This document shows positions 13,901-28,172 of a stretch of DNA of 64,000 nt, piece after piece (position 1 is the first letter of the stretch; each line of letters begins with the position of its first letter). The stretch comes from Phoebastria nigripes. Lineage: Eukaryota; Chordata; Aves; Procellariiformes; Diomedeidae. The DNA lies in contig JAYKAV010002971.1 of assembly GCA_035582835.1 (NCBI GenBank), positions 186,001 through 250,000 of the forward strand, in the 5' to 3' direction. Position numbers and translations under genes: made by a program. The notes beneath the pieces are model-generated. The model worked only from the letters and a program-made list of their open reading frames with translations, had not been told where the DNA came from and did not search any database.

Positions 13901-16900
13901 TTCAGTAATTTCAGCCTTTTAAAAAGATACACGGTGCTTCAGGTTGACCAAAAAAGCAACAAACTTGATAAGTATGATTGGGACAATTTTCCTTACTCGT
14001 AAAATAATGTTTCTGCACACAACCACCTTCATCTCCTTCAATTCAAGAGCAACTTGAGGAGCACAGTCTACCAACCAGATGACAGAGCACAAACTTCATT
14101 TGCAGTCAAGCCACCAACATTGCCTATCTCAGGGTCTTCACATGGAAGCAAAACCCAGGAAACTGAGAAGCAAGAAAGAGAAANAACCTTCTCTTGATGC
14201 TGCAAGCGAGAGCCATGTCCTCAGCCCCCCCAGCACAGTGCCCAGCAGAGTGTTCCTGGGATGTGACTTGGGGTGCTATCTACCATCAACACTATGTGAC
14301 ATGTAACGCTACCATAAAGCATAAACCAATTAACCAGCAAGAAGGAACTGGCATAACTTTTCTCTAACTTGAGAAAAAACAGTTTTGGATTGTCAGTAAA
14401 AAATAGGAGTGAAGGACGGCCACAGCATCAGCTGCATCACCTTGTAATGTGGGGTATCTAAAAGCCACTCTGCATTACTCCAGAAAANGAGCTACGTCTG
14501 CCCAAAAGGCTGCAAAGGGTCTTGCCGAACTCAAGATTCACCCCAAAATCTTATTAAGATTCGCTGGGTACGAGCCTAGGTCTCCTTCACCTCCCAGTTT
14601 ATGGTTTCTATCCAGAATGAGCAAGACATCTAAATTTCCAAAACTTTCAATGCTCCGCTTGTAATTAATTGCCTGCTTGACATCAAAGGCATGCAGCAGC
14701 CCCTTTTTGGGATGACATGGTGAAAAGATAAAATGAAGAGAGGCCAACATTGATATCAGTGAAAGGCATAAGTGATTTTCAGAGCTGTTCTGTGAAAGCA
14801 CCTTGCCTGCCAGGACAGAGCTTCAGAAAGGCTCATCTTCCCTGTGGAGCTCACGCTCCTGCAAAAGGTGTGTTTCTCATACAGAAGATGGGAAATACAC
14901 AGTTTACTGCCAAACACACAAACAGGGGCTTACAGAAAGCTTCTAGGAGTAACTGGCTTGGAAATAATCTCTACTCCGCACGTCCTATACAGTACAATTA
15001 GAAAATAACTTGGTGTAATACCAGTTCCCTGGTTGTAATTACTACGTTCCCCAGCCCTGAAATTACTGTAGAGCTCAAAGTCTTGTTTGTACGCGGGTGC
15101 TGTGCTAGGGGCCAACAAAACCCGGGCTGCCCTGTGCTGAGACTTTCCGCACAGACTTTACTTGCTGTGAGCACAGCTGGGTGCGCCCAGCCTCGCTGGT
15201 AAGAAGGAGAGGCTTTTACTTTTTTTAAATAATTTTTGCCCATTCCCACTTCCAATATTTAAAATCTGATGCCCCTCAAATTAAAAAAAAATTTAAAAGT
15301 CCACTTCTTTCTTTCATTTAAATTGACTCATTTCTTAGCTTCTGTCTTGATCGCATTTTAATTTCATTTTCTACTCTTCGCTTATTTCTGTTGGCATTTT
15401 TAAATAAATCCTTTGCTCCACGTAGTCTCAAATACAAAAAATCAAAAAAAAAAAAAAAAACAACAACAAAAAACCAGGAATTTAAGGACTTCCACTGTGC
15501 TTGCTAGCATCAAACAAGAACAACCCAACTAATCCAGTAAGAGCAATACTGCCTGACTGCTGATTGCAGTTAACACATTAAATCCCCAAGAAGGGCCACT
15601 TTTTCGGTCTGTCCACAACATTTTCCCTTCCTTCAGCCCTTTCAAGGGAAATCCTCCAGCATTACCAGCTGAGGAGTTATCTCAGGAGAGCAGGGATGAG
15701 GCTGGAGAAGAGTATTGCCTGGGGTCACCCCTGGCTGGCAGGGAGAGCCAGAGCCACTGTCCCACCCAGGCCAGGAAGAGCTGAGGGGGAGCAGGAGCCA
15801 AGCACCCCTGGACCGGTCGGGGTACGGACAGCAGAGATGCTGCTGGTTGATATTTGAGGCGAGAAGGAGCTATTTCTGCAAGCCCCAGCAAGCCTAGGAA
15901 TTTAAATCCTTTCCTGGGAATCTGTGGCACGTGCACCCCGTGCTGCCCTGACGTCAAGGACAGCCTGAATTTATTAGGGATGAAATAATTAGGCAAAACA
16001 CATCTTGTAAAATTATCAAAGGACATCTGATATCTGAAGCACGCAGAATGTTACAATAACTGCAATATCTGCATAACCTGTCAGAAGCAATAGAAATAAA
16101 TGAACGTTGCTGTTATTAATGCTGAAGTTGTCTTTAAACCCATTAAAATCACTGTAGCCTCAGACCCAGAGAGGAGAAAGGTGGTGTATGACATCTGTGC
16201 TGATTACGAGGAAGAGGAATCTGGTCAAGCTGGTAGATACAGCATTTCAAGCAGGCAGAGTGCTCTGAAAAAGCTATTACTTCTGGACAAAAAGGAGGAA
16301 GAGGATTGGACTGCACCAAGAAATTAAAAACAAATTGAGAAAAAAAGAAAAAAAAAATTCTTGAATCTGGATTTCCATTTTGAGCAAAACTAAAATGTTT
16401 TGTTTGCCCTCCCCCCCAAAAAAAAAGATGTAATATATAATTATTAGAAATCAGATTTTTTTAAAAAATAAGTAAATATGAATGTGGTTCACTATAAAGA
16501 CATAAACTGGCAAAAGAAAAATAATGAAAAGGAAACCCAATGTGAAGCTTGTGGTCAGAACAGACAATACTTGGCTTTGTTGTAATTAAGATTGACTTTA
16601 ATGGATAAATGTTGATTTTGGCATCCTGTCTCTCACCCAGAAGCAGCCACTTAAAATTTCTGATTAACATTAGCATTTCAAATTGCCCAGAAAGTGAGAT
16701 CATCTTAAGTTATCACCCTGGGACTTGCAAAGCAAACAGGCAAATTTGGGGTTATTACCGGGAAGACAATGTCCCAGGAAGGGAGAACTCCACGCCGGTT
16801 TTGGTCGCACCCAGATTTTGCAAACACGTATATGCAATGTACATACCCAGGTATGTAAACAATAATTTGATCACTGCAAGCTGGTGAAGCGGAGAGTACA

Positions 16901-18197
16901 TATATATTCTCTGCATCGAGTATAGGCACTAAGGTGTCAAGTAAAGGTCCATCCTCACACCCTGACAGGCAGTCTAGCCCGAGCATCCTCCGAGTGCTGA
17001 GCCAGGGTGGGATGCTGCTGCTCTTCCCGGTTGAAGCGAGCGCCATAGGAGGCGCTACATCCCACAGAGCATGGCAAATCCGTTCTCCAAGCACCGTGTT
17101 TTGATGAATGCTGAACAACAGGGGAAAAACACGGCCAGCCAGGAACGCAGAGCAGGCGGTGGGATGATTTGGATGGCCCCTCTCTCCTGCCTTGAAGCCA
17201 AACACTGGTTGCAATGCCCCATGCTGGGATCTGAGCTGACTCTCCATGCTAGCAGGGCAGCAAAGCATTAAAAGTTGCTAGATCATGAAATTTTCCCTCC
17301 ATCAGAGTAGTTGAACCCAGGTAACTCCTCTCACAGATAAAAGTGACCAAAAATATTTTAGGAATGGTTGCAGCCCCATGAGACTGCCAGAGCTGCACCT
17401 GTCTGTAAAGCAGATGATACCCACAGAGCTCTATATAGGATACACCTAAAGCTGAGCTCCCGCGTGGGTGTTTATGAAACTGCAAAGGAAAAAAAAAAGC
17501 CCAACAAAACAGGTCTGAACCAAGAGGTGTGCTTTCATTACTGTGAATTTTCTCTCCTCCATAGAGGGGGTCTTGTTTTATACAGAATAAAATGGGGAGG
17601 GGAGAGAGGGCAGGGGGCAAAAGCAGCTTTGCGGTGCCAAAGGTAACCCAAGTAACCCAGCTTTGACATGCAAAAATGTGATTTTTCCAGAGTTCATCTC
17701 TTTGCAGCGATTCACAGTGCTGCTTCCTTCACAGCCAGCAGCAGGCAGCTTGCTCATCAGCTCTCACAAGCAAATTGTTTTGTTCCTGTGGGCAAAAGCA
17801 ACTGTGGGTTCTCTTCTGAAGAAATCCCCAGGACTCAGCTTTTAAGGATGATTTTCTGTAAGCCAACTGTTTATTATCTAAATAAACTTCAGGTGGCTAC
17901 ACATCCATCCTCCCTCTGATGACCTAACTGTATTTCCACCTGCAGCCAGGATGGTTTGGGGTGCACGTGTTGCAAGCGAGCTTGGCAAAGACAAGTCATC
18001 ACCCAACGTTTTATAGTTAGCTCTCCCGATTGTAGCTTGTGCCGTTGCCAAGCTCTTCCTTTTAATAATGTATTTACCATTTGATGCTGTGAAGATCCTC
18101 TAGCATGTAATTAAGCCCAGGGAAGTCTTGCAGGCAGCAGTAGGATGAAACTGATACAGTGCTATGTAAAGTCTAGCATGTAGGTTATACAGTTGGT

Positions 18198-18230
18198 GGG
18201 TATATATAAATATATATATATGCATATAAC
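18198..18230. repeat. TA-rich microsatellite
   Basis: Alternating T and A with minor interruptions gives a short (TA)n tract that is likely length-variable. Confidence 0.75.
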
Positions 18231-21200
18231 ATCTTCATTCCTTTGCACACCCATGCCTTCTGAACATATTATTAATAGCAGCGGAGCTTAGAGCGCTGCA
18301 TATGTAGGAACACTGTTGATGTAACATTTTGCATGTTTATTCTCAATGGATATTTGTGATTAACTCTGTGGGGCATTTCTTTTGTATCTCTGTTGAGAAA
18401 ATATTATTAAATGGAAATAACCCCCCTTCTTGCAGGTGGCCTGCAGATTTTGTGTTCTGTTAAAAGATTAGTTACAAATTAATTTGGAAAACAGGGTAGG
18501 AAGGACAAGTTTTAGTAATTTAATTAGAGCTCTGATATAGCACAGTCCTCCTTTTGAAGTTTTCCTCTTTTCTAAGGAGCTTGCTGACATTGGAGGACAG
18601 GGATGGCCAGAGACTACAAAATCACTCATAAAAATCCTACTGATTTCTGTAAGGTCAGTAATTCACCTATAGCCTGGGCAGCAAAATATTTGATTCCTGT
18701 CAGTTGCAAACATGATCCTAGATACAAACAAATGCTTCTGCATATCGTTTTTTCTTAAGAATTCTCCAAAAATGAGTTTACGGTGTCAAAAGTTAATGGT
18801 CAAAATTTCACTTATAGGCATTGTGATTAATTATGCTGCAAGGAATAAAATCACAATCCTTATTACTACTCGATGAGACCAGTGAAGTTGACTCACCAGT
18901 GTTTATTTAAAGTTGAGCACTAGCTTCTGATTAAAAATAATATGATATGAAGTGAGCTGAAATGTCAGCCATCATCCCACACCTCATCTACAGCATCACG
19001 GATTAGAATTTAAAAATGGGATATAAAGATGTACCTGCCTGCACACAGCATGGATGTGGAAGGCATTCAGATACCAAATCAGCATTCCTAGCCTTTCATC
19101 CAAAATTTTGTAGCTTTTTATTTAGCAAATAAATGAATAAGTGAAAAAGCCACACTCTGCTTCCAGCAATGAAGAAGTGACCCATGGTCACCCAGATAAA
19201 TACATCTACACACATGTCTTTTCCTCCCTCCTGAAAACAGTTATATCCTCTTTCACTGACTCAACAAGAATAAATTCAAACTCCTACCTCTTACTGAAGG
19301 CAAACCATTGCAGGGCCAGAAATGCCAGTTTTCGGCTCTGTGCTGTGATCCAGAGCACTCAACCCTGCCCACTGGGGCACTTCCACCTAGCACGGCCACC
19401 CTCCTTTTCTTTCCTAAAGCTTAGTTGAGACAAGACACAGTCGTTTTCCTTCCAAGGTAACTATGTGAGCTCAGCCTTGAATGCAGGGAAAAACACAACT
19501 TCACCACCACCCTGCAGGGAAACTCTCGGCCGCACGTGGACTTGAACTGCCCAACACATCCTCAGCCAACCCAGGCAGCTGCCACGTTTCAGGGCTCGTG
19601 CTGTTTGCCTCTTGTCTTTGCTCCATGGCTTATTCTCAATAGCAGAGGCTGGATCCACCCTATTTTGGGGCCCGTCCTTCCCTAAATCAGTATGTGATCT
19701 TGCACTGTTAAACCTGTGGTGACACCACCACCAACTTCATCAGATGCGTGATCAACACAGCCAGCAACGTTGTAGGTCAGCCCATGGGTAACTGTCACGT
19801 TGGCATGCAAACCCAAAACCTGTCATCAAAAACTCCGTGGGAACCACACCCACAGGGGTATAGGAGCACATTTGGGAGCCAGGGACCCACTCATACAACT
19901 AGGTTATCCTGAAACCAGTGCTCCTGAGGACCTCCTGCTAGGAGAAACCAAGCTACAAGCAGGAACAACACCCCAGTTGTGCTGTGGACACACACGAAGC
20001 AGAAGCATTAGCCTGGCAGATGACCCAACCCAGTTCAGTTTAGGGCTTTCTTAGGTCCACATCCACCTCCTGCTCTGCAGGTACACGTATTGATATATCT
20101 CCACATCCAGTCCAGTGGGCAGATGTGCCTCTGCTGCTCTTACAGCATGACCTCAAATCTTCTGTGCGCTGGACCAGCCAATCCACTGGGAAACGAGGAT
20201 GTCCAAAAGTAGCATATATATAAAACAAACCAGTCTCAGAGTTTTTAAAAAGCACTTGTAAGGAAGGTTAAAATTCTTCAGCCGAAACCTGTTTCTTGTG
20301 CATTTTTATTTATTATCAGTACTCACCATTTACTCAAAGTTCCATGGTCCCAGTACTGGGCTGCATTTGCTTGCCTTCAAAAGCCAATGGCAGCACGTTT
20401 AACGATTTATTATCATTTGAGCTAAGCACGGCTCACAAGCCATAGCTGTAAATTTACTCACCTAACAGGCAAAATAAAGTTTGAAAGAAACTGTTCAGAA
20501 CAAGGCAGACTTTTAAGTAGCTACCCCTCCTCGGCAGGGTCACTGAATTTGGTCACCAAAAGAGGACTAAAATGACAAAAAAGGGGATAAATAACTAAAT
20601 AAGTTAAGCCCTATGAGCTTTCTGTGCATTTAAATTGATATAAAGCCAGTCCTGGCTTCCCACCACCCTGATGATGTCTCAGGTGTCCAGTGCTTGAAGG
20701 TCACAAATCAGCCCCCAAAAGATCAGGCAACCCATTCACAGAATAATAGGTGATTAAAGACAACAACTTTGGGAGTCTTTCCGCTTGTATTTGGGTGCCA
20801 CCATTTTTAAGATCCATAAATAAAAGTTTTCCAAGCAGTTAGAGGTGAAGCAGACAACGTACTGAGATTCCCCTGGGACCACACAAATCTAAGGGGTGGG
20901 GCCTGATGAAAAAGAGCACATACTGGAAGACACACAATAAAAATGACGATAAATCAGCAACAAGGGGATTTTCACCTGGTGCAACAGCATAGTGTGAAAT
21001 CTTTATTTCATAATTTGCATTTTCCTTCATTCAAACCCTATCCCAGAACAGCAAGTATTCAAAGTATAAAACAAGGCAGTAAAACAGGCTTCCTTGGTAT
21101 TTCAGAGAGCTCCTTTCTTACACTGGGCCTGTAAAGAGCCAGCATTAATGGGGTCCTGATTTGGGTTCAGATTCTGGGAATTAGCACACTACAAATAAAT

Positions 21201-21261
21201 AATAAAATCCAGCATGAGAGAAAGGGGAATTTATGAACTGTCACTGCATGGAAGGAAGCAA

Positions 21262-21280
21262 AATAATAATAATAATAATA
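21262..21280. repeat. (AAT)n microsatellite
   Basis: About six AAT units run directly into an eight-base A tract. It is a simple repeat with no further content. Confidence 0.85.
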
Positions 21281-24200
21281 AAAAAAAATATAATGAATAC
21301 TGCTTGCAGTACTATCTTTAAGGATAAAAGCATTACTGATGATAGAGCTGAGATCTGCTGGCTGTCAGACAAAGATGGGGAGGTTTGTTCCTTGATTTGT
21401 ATCATTGCTGCTTGCACCAACATACTTAGAGCGCTGGGTAGGGTTTTGGTAAGCATCGCAATAAATCCAAAATAAACACAGAGTGCAATAAATCTCCATC
21501 CACTGCACGGTGGCGTTATCAGAGCTGGGGCTGGATGGCCAGATCTCAGCTACATTGCACCACGCATAGGCAAACGCTAGCTGCTCAGAAAGGCAATGCC
21601 CAATACCCACTACTGTCTTAAACCAGCTCGGCTCTTAGCAAAGCAAACGTGAGTGAGAGCCCAGTGTCGCCAAAATGGGATGCCTCCTGTGAAACTACTG
21701 CTTTTGGTTCATTATTTTTAGCTTTCTAATTATACAGTTACCAAACATACCAGTAAGGCTAAGTGGGCCCCTCCTTACAAGAAAAAAAAAAGGAGTGGCA
21801 GCGTATGAACAAATTGAGATGGATTCAATAAAGCCAAAAAAAAAAAAAAAAGGCGACTACCAGCATGGGAGACCATAATGCACCAAACCCCACCAGTCTG
21901 ACAGAACAATGAGGTCTGCAAGAGCACCGTTCAGGTAGGCGAAGGAGAAACCGAGAAACACAAGCTGGATGCAAGTGTGGCCAACTCCCCNCTACTCTCC
22001 ACCCACAGAGAGCATGGAAGACCTGAAAATTAAACCATAACCTCTCCACATATCCAGGGGCAGTAGCTGACATTTCCAAGCACCTGGTGAGCTGTCAGCA
22101 GCCAGAAGGAATTGTTATAATAGACTGTCTATCAGCAGCTAAGTTGCATCATAAGCTAGTAATAATATCCTACAATGGAGCCTTTTAATTTATTTTTAGT
22201 GCTGTAATGCCCAACAGCAGAGGAAGAATACATTTCCAAATGGATCTGCTGGCTCACAACCTTGTTGCATTTCTTCTCGAAAAGGGTTATAGGCTGCTGG
22301 CTTCAGGGTAAGGAGAAGGACTGAATATTTACAGCATGGCAATTTTGGGGGATAACCTGAGCCTCTAATCACTCTGACAGTGGATCCACCCTTTGTCATG
22401 ACAGCATGAAGTTTGATCACTCTTTTCTTGCAAAGTTTAGCCACAAATTTTTAAAAGATGGATATAGCGCCGTTCAGATGCCTTGTGTGAACCCAGATCT
22501 AAGAGGAGGTTGCTGTCTGATTTTCAGATTTCCCCTGCAATGGGTTATTTCAACTTCTACATGGCAAGCCATGCCTCCGCAAAGCCTAACAAACAAACTG
22601 CTGGCATTAATCGCTGCAGTTTGCAACATATTCCCTTCCCTGGCTGCTGCATGAGTCCAGAGACCATGGCAGCCTAGAGTTCACACTACATAAAGTTATC
22701 TTTCTATCAACCAAAATCACAGAAAAACATTAAGTGCTAAGCCGCCCAGGTTTTTTTCTTAAAAATCTATCATATGAGTGAATTAAAAATTTACACACAA
22801 TGCTGCTATCCTCTCTCCCTCAGGAGGCTCCTTCCGAAACCGTGCAATTTTTATTGAAAACAAAACCAAGCGAACAAAAGGCAGAGACCATCCCCAGCAC
22901 AGGCTGCCTCTGGTCTGAGCTCCCTCATCTCCCCACTGAAGCCCTGTAGCCTTTTACCTACCACCAGCTCTGTGTGAGAAGGGGGATGGGCTATTAATCA
23001 CCATTACTAATATTATATTAATTACATTCCCAGCATTTACAGGACATTTCCCCCACCACGGTGCACTGATGCACTGCCCACAGGTGAAAGCCTTGCCTAT
23101 TCATAGCCATCTGGGAAGAGGAGGAAGGACACCACTCAAGTTTACCACATTTCTTTTTAAATGCTAAGGGTGTGTTTCAAGTATTCTTCTGCTCCAAACG
23201 TGCAGGTCCCAGTCCTGCAAAACTCTGGGTGTTTCTTTTCTGGCCCTGCCTACAGAAACCATTTCTCTCCACCTGCTTCCCACATGTGCTTTTGTAAGCA
23301 GCTGCCAGCACCTCAGAAGCACTAACATGGGGCCTTATTTCTCACCTAGTTGTGATGTCCAAGCAACCTCTTTCTATTAGCTTTAGGACAGTTAGACTCA
23401 CACATACATATTTCCTCCCCACAGATTTTGTCAACAGGAAAGGAAAAAAAAACCACGGTTGCAGAGGGGCTCATCTTTGGAGTNCAGAGGTGAAAGGCAC
23501 AGAGCATCACAGCATCCAGACAACACAGCAGCTCCTCCACCCATGCTCTCATCTTGCTCACCTGAAGCTCTGCTTTCTTTTCTTCCTTATTTTTTTTTTC
23601 CCCTCCACTTGAAGGTTACTATTTCTGCAGGCCATTGATCTCCGATCAGAGAAAAGGACTTTACAACACCAAAAGAGAAAACCAGAGCTGGAAAAAGGTC
23701 ACACTATTGTATGTCGGGAAGCTTGTTTGGTCCAGTTAGATCTTCTCTGACTGCAGGTGGTTTTACCTTTCCAGACAGCAGTTTACCTTAAAATAAAATA
23801 AAATGCAGCAGGTGTCACCCAAAATTGCAAACTGTCAGAGATCCCATCCATGCAGCCGCTGCAAGTAAAGGCTTATCGCACTGCATGGGAGCCTGCATTT
23901 CTTAAAGTAACTACATCACTGGCAACATCCTTAAAATGCTAGCTTGCATCCCACTGTGGTACTGAAGTTATGGGCCATCTATTTGCAAGAAAAAGTGTTT
24001 CTGAAATGTATTATTTTTATTATATTTATTTGTGTAATTTACAGCCAATTCAATGAAATAAGAACAATCTCTAGCGTGAACATGCATTCTGCTTCCAAAT
24101 CTAATCAGATTTAGTACTAGCTGGCTTGAAATGGGATGAAGAAGACACGGCTGCCATTCCTAAAAACCATAAAACAGTTGGACNGGGAGCACTGGGAAGG

Positions 24201-27200
24201 TGGTGGGATTTTATCCTTCTACCCACTTTGCCGGACCAGTTTTATAGGTGCTGAGTAGATGCTAACAACAAAATGTTTTGTGCCAGCTCTGCTCTAAAAC
24301 CTTGCAAGATCATCACAGGTAATGAAGGTATTAGATCTGTGATGGGAATCAAAGAACCGCCAGACTGGATCTCCATCCGCATCCTCCATGGGTCCACGTC
24401 TTCTCCCAAGGAGTTAATGCTCCGACAAAGATAACACCGGTTAGTGCTTGGCTCCCACCACCACTACCTGGGCAAGGGAGGCCAAAATACTATTAATGGG
24501 TTAGCAGAGATGAGCAGGATAGGAAAGCTGCTCCGAATGGCAGGTGCTCTAAGGGAAAATACAGAAATACTGAATGCGCTTTAATGGCAATAGGAAGCAT
24601 CCCAAGAGGACTGGCACAGGAAATCTGCCAAGCTTCTCTGTCGAGAGATTTCATCTTATTTCTTGAGGGGTCTATTTTAAGACAATTTCAGTGACCTTAC
24701 TTAACAGAGATTATGCTGTGTTTCAATTAATTTTTACAGCATTATAATTAATATTTTGGTGTCTGCTGGAAAGCATGCTGAGCTGTGTAAAAATCCACAT
24801 GCGCGGCAAGATGACAAGTGCTATTATCGAGGCGGAAGGAAGAAGATAAGAGCCCTCCAGCCTTGCCTGGCAGGGCAGAGTGGCACCCCTTCAGATGACT
24901 GCTCCTGCGAGGGGCCAGCACACCGAAACACGGGAAAGGCCAGTGTTCCTCCTCAAATAACTGATCCGATATCATTAGGGTGGGGATATTTTCTCAGGCT
25001 AATGAATTTGCACATGCACCCACACCACAAGCAGAGCTTCTTCCCACCACCTGCTCAAATAACTGAGACCCAGGAGGTGAAAGCGCCAAACNATCACAGC
25101 TTATACACATGCAGTTTATATCAGTGCAGCTTTTTTTTCCCCTCAGAGACCTGAACCTTAGCTCATCTCGTCCAATATAGTAATTCCTCTGCACACTGAT
25201 CACCTCTCAAGTAAACCATTCTCACACACCTATACAGGCTTCTTTTTGCAGGGCTCATTTCTGCTTCTGTTTCACCCCTGGGCTTGCAGGAGGCCTGAAG
25301 ACATTGCATGACACCATCTCTCCAGTACCATAGTACCTGCAGGCTCTCTGCTCCTGACACATCGCATCTCCAAGCCAAGAGCGATCCAGCAGCTTCACCA
25401 CCCTCATTCACTCAAGCGAAAGATGATTTTTATACACCCACATTAATAAACAAGACCAAATTGATGAGACACTGAAATAACCCATTTAAGTCCCTGGGTG
25501 TGCTGTTACTTCTGCAGCAGTGCTTCCCCTCAGTGCAACCCCAAACACTCTATTTTGATTTCTATTGCTACCATTTCAATGAGCCCCAGCTTTTGACTGC
25601 TTTTACAGAGCAGGATCATGGCACAACCGTGTGAAGAGGCTCACAAGGATGCTGCTAGACAGGCATTTGTGTCTTAAATTGTGTGGTTGTCAGGGCTCAG
25701 TGGATGTGAGCACATCAGCTGCACTTTTTAAAATTTCAAACTCATAACAAAACAAAAAATCTTCATAAAAACTCTGAACGACGTGACAGCAAGTGAATTG
25801 TGCTACACAAAATTCAGCAACTTTCCAACATTTGAGCACAGCCGTGAATGTACATTTTAATCATCTAAACTTTTGCAAGAGATTATGGTAGGATGCTGCA
25901 CAGGTAAGTACCACCAGCAGCATCGTTAGAGGTTGTTCAAAATGTTCTTCCTGAGTTTGTAACAAATCCTAAATCAGGAGTAAGTGACGGGAGGTCATAC
26001 AGTAGAGAAGAGCAAAGGAAACCCTTTTTAAAAAAAAAAAAATTCTCCTATTTGAGAAAGACTAACTTCCAACGATCAAGGAGGCAGGAAGCAGCAGCTC
26101 GCAAAGGGGCTGTTCACTGCAACGTTTTAAACTCCATTCTTGATAAAACAAAGCAAGCGTACCGATGGTATAGCATGGAGTGTGGTCTCCCCCCTGAAAT
26201 GAATGGTCGTTCAGCTCAATACTGTGCAAGGGTTGCTTTTGAAGGGGAAATTCTAATTGTAACTGCTCAGCAGTGATAATTTGTGACCGAGGAATGATCT
26301 GGCACAGAGGGCAAGAAGGTCCAGCTACAAGAAGAGGTTAAACTGGCTGGAAGCAGGAACGCCAGGGACAGAAGGACTCCTTGCAAGGGAGTGAAGTTTC
26401 CCCAGGTGATAAGAAACAGCCTCAGCATTTTCTTGTAGCCATCCTGGAATGGGAGTGCTCAGGGGCCCAAGCTCAGGGGCCACCTTTGGGCAGCAGAGCT
26501 GGACTGGGGGATGGACCCAAGGCCAGGCTGAGGTGCCACATGCAATCGCTCTCGGGATTGGTGCTGGTGCCCATGTATATAAGGAATTTGCTTGTGATGC
26601 ATCTTTGCAGACTCCACGTAGGACCGCATTTTGCAGTAGGACTCTGCCCAATGCATTGTTCATTAAATTTTTCTTTTATATTTAAGCACAAACATGTGTT
26701 TAATTTGCCTCGAGGGGTACCATAAAAATTCCCCAATACTTTTTTGCACAGTTCCCTAGNGTAAAAGAAATATAACAACCTCTGATAGCATGTATGAAAT
26801 TGGAAATTCTCTTCCAAAACAGCCTTATCAAAGATACCATTAATAACAAACTCAAGGTTACACTCCTAACTGCAAGTTACTTACATTTGTGGCCAGCTGA
26901 GTTAATGATGTTGACTCTGGGCTTGAACCCTTTTGATCACCAACCAAGAGCCATTTCCAGGACAACCTTTATCTCGTCGTTTGAGTTCTCCTTCCCCAAG
27001 TCATTTACAGCATTACCTGACCTATGCAGAGCAAATGAGGGAAGGTNGCAGCTATATTTGGCACAGGTAGGGTACCATCAACCCAAGCACCCTGGTATTT
27101 ATGCAATGACAGATAAAAGAAAATGAGGTGTAGCTGGATGAACAAGGTCTTGCCATGCACAGGTACAGACACTGTTCATTTCTTGCTTTTTAAGGGTACA

Positions 27201-28172
27201 GCCTTCCTTGTAACTGGAACGGTATAATAAATTGAAGTATTCAGAACATTTCAAGGAGGAATAATGTTCACCGTGAGCTCCAGCTTTATTTTCTTCCTCA
27301 CTCTGAAATCAATTAGATGTGCTGCTGAAAGAAAAAACTGGTTTGAATCTCTATGAATAAGCCAAACAGAAAAAAACATAAAGTTTAGCCAAATGCAAGG
27401 ACTCTAACGTAAATGTAAAGTTTTTGTCACGTGCTTACAGCTATCAACTGCTTCCTTGCCATCACATTTAGAAGCAACGTGGAATATGTCTTACATCTCA
27501 GGTTCAGAGTGACAAAGTGATCTCAGACAGTGCAAGGATCTCAGGCCAGCTCAGCAGGTTGCATATAGCTGGCTTGCTCCTACCGCAAGAGGTTTTGTAA
27601 AACACTTGCCACAAAGCAGAAGGATGCACGTAAGCACAGAACAAGTATGGCAGTGTGAGCAAGTATGCAAAAAAGGAGAGCATACAGGGGGAAAAAATAC
27701 CATTTTTTGGTAAAAGCTATATATAAAATGGAAAGGGTCAAGCAGAACTCTTGAAAGAAGGGGGGAAAAAAAAGGAAAAACAAAAGCACACTGGATCCTC
27801 TTTTCTTTGACGTGTGAATTTTTTCTAAGACTCTCTTTCTCCTATAGGAAAAGCAGTGCTGNTATACAACCAGTTGATGGCCATTCTGACAGCTGAGCCT
27901 AAGAGAGAACTAACAAACTAGTAAACTTACTGCAAGATCTAAATCCTCAAAGTATTAATCACCATGCTGCCTTCTTAAAAGTGGATTTAAAACAGGAAGG
28001 AAGGAAGAAATGGAAGAAGAAGACGGGAAAGAAAAAGAAGGGCAATGTTGGCCTCAGGACTGCAGTATTGATCTTGCCATGAGGAAGAAACAAATGCCAA
28101 TTTTATATATTTTCACCTCCCGTCATGCAAAATGATCTATGCTGTCACATCCTCATGTTTCAACAACCTCTT

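Larger units (their letters stand above)
10966..28172. other. Long non-coding stretch
   Basis: No supported gene, RNA or recognisable transposon was found over about 17 kb. It holds several A tracts: 12217-12233 (17 bases), 15444-15460 (17 bases) and about 16 bases ending at 21851. It also holds a TA-rich microsatellite at about 18198-18230 and an (AAT)n run at 21262-21280. A 75-codon ATG frame at 16100-16327 is highly charged but has no splice or family support. Isolated N bases are dense up to 14488 and then absent until 21991. Confidence 0.6.

Noticed and set aside
16100..16327. 75-codon ATG frame, charged protein, followed by A-rich sequence
   Set aside because: No family resemblance and no splice or promoter context. 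The length is expected by chance in this much sequence.
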